Assembly: GCA_021158735.1 (NCBI GenBank)
Contig: JAGGUC010000154.1
Coordinates: 1 to 19,396, forward strand
DNA length: 19,396 bases
Reading direction: 5' to 3'
Origin: Desulfurococcales archaeon
Lineage (GTDB): Archaea; Thermoproteota; Thermoprotei_A; Sulfolobales; NBVN01
Below, one piece after another: positions 16,433 to 19,396 of the stretch. Each line of letters begins with the position of its first letter. Position 1 is the first letter of the stretch. Below the pieces are notes generated by a model, which was not told where the DNA came from, did not search any database, and saw only the letters and a program-made list of their open reading frames with translations. The translations under genes and the position numbers were made by a program.

Positions 16433-16477
16433 AAACCGTATCGCAATAAAACAAAAACATATGGAGTGATACGGTTT
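16433..16477. repeat. Right-end 10-bp inverted repeat of the insertion
   Basis: AAACCGTATC (16433-16442) and its exact complement GATACGGTTT (16468-16477) flank a 25-base AT-rich spacer. The outer arm ends exactly at the boundary where homology to the flavodiiron gene resumes. Confidence 0.7.
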
Positions 16478-16818
16478 GAGGAAACGATGCCCTAGAACTT
16501 CGGCCTTAAATCCATTTTCCTCAAGTAGTTTAGGTAGGGCACCGCTATGGTCGGGCTCCATGTGCTGTACTACCACGTAATCTATGTCTCTGACGTCGAC
16601 TATCTCCTTAAGTACCTCGATGAATTCTGAGGCATAGGTATGCTTCTACGTATCTATTAGAACGTACTTGTCATGTAGTACTAGAAGATACGCATTGTAA
16701 GTTATTCCTTCAGGTACCTCCCACAACCCTTCAAAGTACCTTACTTGGTCATCGTCGAGTCTGAGTAGGTGTAGGTTATCTGCTATTTTACGTGTAAGGA
16801 ACCTAATCATACATTACC

Positions 16819-16828
16819 CTCAATTGAG
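16819..16828. promoter_or_regulatory. Perfect palindrome in the flavodiiron leader
   Basis: CTCAATTGAG is a perfect 10-bp palindrome 9-18 bases before the ATG at 16810, just downstream of the AT-rich ACAAAATAA that may be the TATA box on the minus strand. It could be an operator; a 10-bp palindrome can also occur by chance. Confidence 0.25.
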
Positions 16829-16867
16829 TTATTTTGTCTTACAGGTATTAACTTCCTCTACAGCTCT

Positions 16868-16877
16868 GACGGAAAAA
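16868..16877 (-). terminator. T-rich terminator candidate after the peroxiredoxin pseudogene
   Basis: TTTTTCCGTC on the minus strand, about 21 bases after the peroxiredoxin TAA. The same ten bases follow the MinD/NifX operon at 2741-2750. Its presence suggests the flavodiiron gene had its own promoter in the 88-base gap. Confidence 0.35.
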
Positions 16878-16898
16878 TAGTTTAGCTTAAGTTGGTCA

Positions 16899-17591
16899 TT
16901 ATTTAGCTATTCTCCTGAGGTACTCCCTAACTACCTTGGCTTCTTCCTTAGGTATCTCCTTGTGGCAGAACCACCAGTCAAAGCATGTGTACTTCCCGGC
17001 CTCTCTTCAGCATCCTTAATTGTTGATGCTGGAGGAACTATGGCGCGGTCACCGACCAACTCATTACTGGGCCGGTTAGCAGGTAGTGCAACACCGTACT
17101 TATCAACTATCTGCAGTCCCTTAACCATCCTCAGCAACTCATCCATGTTTCTCCCCAGCTCCTGCAGGTAATACAGTATCGCCCTTATCGTACCTTCAGC
17201 ATCAACAATAAATACAGCCCTTACTGTGTGTGTTGCTGACTGAGCATGCAGCAACCCCAGCTTGTCCGCCACCAACCCTCTAGGATCTGCAACTATCGGG
17301 AAGGAAACCTCAACACCTAACTTCTCCTTGATCCACTCAACCCACTTAATGTGGCTGAAGGTGCTGTCAACACTAAGCCCTATTAGCTCGGTATTTAACT
17401 TCCTGAAGTCCTCATACCTCTTAGCAAAAGCAACAAACTCCGTGGCGCATACCGGGGTAAAGTCGGCGGGGTGGCTGAACAGCACGAACCACTTACCCTT
17501 AAAGTAGTCAGGAAGCTTGATCTTCCCTAATAGTGGTAATAACCTCCATTTCAGGGAATTTCTCCCCGATTAAAGGTATTTGACCGGGCAT
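16899..17591 (-). pseudogene. Archaeal peroxiredoxin (AhpC/TSA, Prx6-like) with two compensating frameshifts
   Basis: Read through, this is a 230-residue thioredoxin-fold peroxidase that would reduce H2O2 and organic peroxides. The N-terminal frame gives MPGQIPLIGEKFPEMEVITTI. After a +1 shift at AGGGAAG (17525-17527 region) it continues KIKLPDYFKGKWFVLFSHPADFTPVCATEF, given in family order, with the peroxidatic cysteine in PVC. A -1 shift at CCGGGAAG (about 16995-17000) returns to the first frame for KYTCFDWWFCHKE, containing the resolving-region cysteines, and ends at TAA 16899. The two shifts cancel, so the total length is an exact multiple of three. As read, translation from ATG 17591 stops after about 28 codons. 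An AGGTG Shine-Dalgarno sequence and TATA boxes are intact. Either early decay or two indel errors. Confidence 0.85.
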
Positions 17592-17886
17592 GCATAACAC
17601 CTGTTCGATAATATATACGTGAAGTTAGTATTTTAAAACTTGATATTTAATAATATTTTAATATTTAATCCCTGGTTTTCCAAATGATTGGGTTAGATTT
17701 CCTAACTTAATTAAGGTTAGCCTTACTTGACACTAATGAATTGCCTGGCGTTATCTTACATGGCATGATATCGTGGGGTGACAACAGCTATATTACATTG
17801 TACATGTTAACTTGTTTAAACTATTCTATAACTGTTTTTAGAGTAATTTTATATAGCTACATTACCTCGTAGAAACAGGGGAACTA
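17592..17886. other. AT-rich divergent intergenic region between peroxiredoxin and guaA
   Basis: 295 bases with no convincing gene on either strand. Minus-strand TATA candidates for the peroxiredoxin are TTTTAAAATA (17629-17638) and TATATATTAT (17608-17617). Upstream is a very AT-rich stretch with TATTTAAT twice (about 17643-17669). Short palindromes occur at 17711-17724 (TAAGG-TTAG-CCTTA), 17806-17811 (GTTAAC) and 17814-17821 (GTTTAAAC). Their role is unknown. Confidence 0.4.
17847..17855 (+). promoter_or_regulatory. guaA TATA box
   Basis: TTTTATATA lies 32-40 bases before the TTG at 17887. This predicts a leader of about ten bases containing the Shine-Dalgarno sequence AGGGG (17877-17881). 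Confidence 0.55.
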
Positions 17887-19396
17887 TTGAGTAGGAAGGT
17901 AAGGGAAGCAGTAGTTGTAGTGAATTTTGGTGGGCAGTACGCTCACCTAATATCTCGGAGATTGAGGGAACTGAGTGCTTATACTGAGGTAGTTCCTTAT
18001 ACTAGGTTTGAGGAGTTTTTAGGTAGTAGGGAAGGAAGGATTAAGGCTGTAGTGCTTTCCGGAGGCCCCGCCAGCGTTAATGCGTTCAGCGGTGACTTAA
18101 GTAGGTACTCACGTATTTTGGAATTAAAGATCCCTGTCTTAGGTATTTGTTTCGGGCATCAACTCATCGCTAAGTTGCTCGGTGGCGAGGTCAGGAGGGG
18201 TAAGGGTGAGTTCGGGCGCACAGAGGTTGAGGTCGTTCGTGATGACCCGCTATTTGCTGGCTGGGGTAAGAGGGAGTACGTGTGGATGAGCCACAGGGAC
18301 TACGTTGCTGAACTACCTGACGGTGCTGAAGTACTTGCTGTGTCTGACAAAGGTTACGTAGCTGCCTTCAGAATCAAGGGCACGCTAGTGTACGGAATTC
18401 AGTTCCACCCTGAAGTCAGGCATACGCCGAGGGGTATGAGGCTTCTTGAAAACTTTCTTGAACTAGCACGCGTGGATAGGTCGTGGAGACCCAGTAACTT
18501 CATAGATGAGATAGTTAAGGAGATAGCTGAGACCGTGGAGCCTGGAGCTAAGGTACTTGCAGCAGTTAGCGGTGGCGTTGACTCAACGGTTGCTGCAGTC
18601 CTAGTTAAGAGGGCTGTAGGCGACAGGCTAGTACCTATACTGGTCGATCATGGTCTGTTCCGTGATAGTGAGGTGGAGGAGGTCATAAGCAATTTGAAGA
18701 AGGCTGGTATAGACCCTGTGCTCATTGATGCTAGAGAGAGGTTCCTGAGTAAGTTATGGGGTGTCAGGGACTGTGAGGAGAGAAGGAAGATCATTGGTGA
18801 GGAATTCGCCAGGATCTTCAGGGAAGTAGCTGAGGGCGACCCAACCATCAAGTACTTTGTTCAGGGCACGACATACCCGGACGTAATAGAGAGTGGGTGG
18901 GAAGTGGGTGCCGACAAGATCAAGAGCCACCATAACGTGGCTGGACTTCCTGAGTGGTTCGACCTAAAGTTAATTGAGCCGCTAAAGTACTTCTACAAGG
19001 ATGAGGTCAGGAGGATCGGTGAAGCACTCAGGGTCCCTGAAGAAATAATTAAGAGGCACCCGTTCCCCGGCCCGGGTCTAGCTGTCAGGGTCATAGGTGA
19101 GTTCACGAGCGAGAAGCTAGAGATCGTGCGGAAGGCCTCCAAAATACTTGAGGACGAACTCAGGAGGGCAGGTATGTATGATGAGGTCTGGCAGGCTTTT
19201 GCTGTGGTAGGTGATGACGGCTGGGTGGGCGTTAGGGGTGATTCGAGGGACGTTGGCTACATTGTAACACTGCGGGTGGTCTCAAGCGATGACGCAATGA
19301 CTGCTGACTGGGTCAGAATACCTCATGAAGTACTCGATAGAATAGCGAGAAGGATAACTGCTGAACTGAGTAACGTGACCATGGTTACCTACGCAA
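17887..19396 (+). CDS. guaA: GMP synthase (glutamine-hydrolysing), last few codons beyond the window
   Basis: 503 codons visible. The enzyme converts XMP, ATP and glutamine to GMP in purine synthesis. Class I glutamine amidotransferase domain at about 1-195: nucleophile C88 in GICFGHQL, H174 and E176 in QFHPEV. ATP pyrophosphatase domain from about 203: P-loop SGGVDS (228-233), then QGTTYPDVIESG and the HPFPGPGLAVRVIGE block, then the C-terminal dimerisation domain ending at VTMVTYA at the edge; related enzymes end about ten residues later. Both domains are one chain, whereas many euryarchaea encode them separately. The TTG start is chosen because AGGGG lies five bases upstream and the protein begins where family members do. 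Confidence 0.96.
   Translation, partial: MSRKVREAVVVVNFGGQYAHLISRRLRELSAYTEVVPYTRFEEFLGSREGRIKAVVLSGGPASVNAFSGDLSRYSRILELKIPVLGICFGHQLIAKLLGGEVRRGKGEFGRTEVEVVRDDPLFAGWGKREYVWMSHRDYVAELPDGAEVLAVSDKGYVAAFRIKGTLVYGIQFHPEVRHTPRGMRLLENFLELARVDRSWRPSNFIDEIVKEIAETVEPGAKVLAAVSGGVDSTVAAVLVKRAVGDRLVPILVDHGLFRDSEVEEVISNLKKAGIDPVLIDARERFLSKLWGVRDCEERRKIIGEEFARIFREVAEGDPTIKYFVQGTTYPDVIESGWEVGADKIKSHHNVAGLPEWFDLKLIEPLKYFYKDEVRRIGEALRVPEEIIKRHPFPGPGLAVRVIGEFTSEKLEIVRKASKILEDELRRAGMYDEVWQAFAVVGDDGWVGVRGDSRDVGYIVTLRVVSSDDAMTADWVRIPHEVLDRIARRITAELSNVTMVTYA

Larger units (their letters stand above)
16252..16477. mobile_element. 226-bp hairpin-ended insertion in the flavodiiron gene (non-autonomous element)
   Basis: Deleting these bases rejoins the host gene exactly in frame: VLGHRFLK then GMIESFYHI, the expected flavodiiron sequence. 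Host bases TT flank both sides (16250-16251 and 16476-16477), so the boundary is ambiguous by two bases, meaning a 2-bp target duplication or none. The left end carries an imperfect hairpin, the right end a 10-bp perfect inverted repeat flush with the boundary, and the centre a strong long stem. There is no transposase. The hairpin ends and lack of a long target duplication fit a derivative of the IS200/IS605 group, but they do not prove it. The family is unidentified. Confidence 0.75.
15365..16810 (-). pseudogene. Flavodiiron protein (FprA-type oxygen/NO reductase), broken by a stop, an insertion and a frameshift
   Basis: Read through its lesions, this encodes about 406 residues: a metallo-beta-lactamase-like diiron domain followed by a flavodoxin domain, the normal length for enzymes reducing O2 to water or NO to N2O. 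Diiron ligands are all present: HMEPDH (residues about 83-88), H in VHWPD, D in SSDAFG and H in APVHGL. Flavin loop: YASMYGF. Lesions: codon 55 is TAG (16646-16648) inside LIDT-stop-KHTYASEF, probably a former Trp TGG; a 226-base insertion (16252-16477) follows codon 110; and an A5 run (T5 at 15557-15561 on plus) lacks one A, so the native tail KPVLIVTSYGWGGVAGKKL is out of frame. ATG at 16810 has GAGGGT upstream. It lies just downstream of the broken peroxiredoxin gene. Sequencing error could explain the frameshift but not the insertion. Confidence 0.9.

Noticed and set aside
16250..16576. A 108-residue protein reading across the insertion on the minus strand
   Set aside because: Its first ~38 residues are flavodiiron sequence and the rest is antisense of the mobile element; it is a chimera created by the insertion.
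16646..16648. In-frame TAG in the flavodiiron gene as a pyrrolysine codon
   Set aside because: No pyrrolysine genes are seen, the position fits an ordinary Trp codon, and the same gene has two other inactivating lesions, so a nonsense mutation or error is simpler.

Overview
The window looks like a chromosomal segment of a hyperthermophilic Thermoproteota (crenarchaeote), perhaps Desulfurococcales-like. This is an inference. It rests on the gene set (archaeal RpiA, a single-chain GuaA, an archaeal TldD/TldE pair, an archaeal-type peroxiredoxin, and a secreted Ig-repeat protein with its own ABC transporter), frequent GTG and TTG starts, GGTG-type Shine-Dalgarno sequences, heavy AGG/AGA/ATA codon use and crenarchaeal TATA-like boxes. 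I see no rRNA, tRNA or CRISPR array.

Layout, left to right. (1) 1-454 (-): start of a secreted thioredoxin-fold protein, cut by the window edge. (2) 535-2739 (+): a tight three-gene operon of two paralogous MinD-type ATPases, each carrying a two-cluster ferredoxin insert, and a small NifX/FeMo-co-domain protein. This is a likely Fe-S or metallocluster handling module; no nitrogenase genes are in view. (3) 2751-8468: an ABC export-type module. An FtsX/MacB-like permease and a 1207-residue secreted Ig-repeat protein run on (-), and their ATPase runs divergently on (+). The shared promoter region holds two abutting 12-bp palindromes lying exactly between the two TATA boxes. (4) 8516-11101 (-): ribose-5-phosphate isomerase and a secreted transglutaminase-like protein. 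(5) 11262-14032 (-): a translationally coupled tldD-tldE pair. (6) 14162-15379 (+): an MFS transporter. (7) 15365-17591 (-): two oxygen-defence genes that are both broken as read, a flavodiiron protein and a peroxiredoxin. (8) 17887-19396 (+): GMP synthase, missing only its last codons.

The most notable region is 15365-17591. The flavodiiron gene keeps all its metal ligands but carries an in-frame TAG, a 226-bp insertion and a one-base frameshift. Removing bases 16252-16477 restores the reading frame exactly. The insert has hairpins at both ends and a strong central hairpin, and looks like a small non-autonomous mobile element. The neighbouring peroxiredoxin has two mutually compensating frameshifts. 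Either oxygen and peroxide defence is being lost in this lineage, or this stretch combines one real insertion with assembly errors; resequencing would decide. The other genes appear intact.
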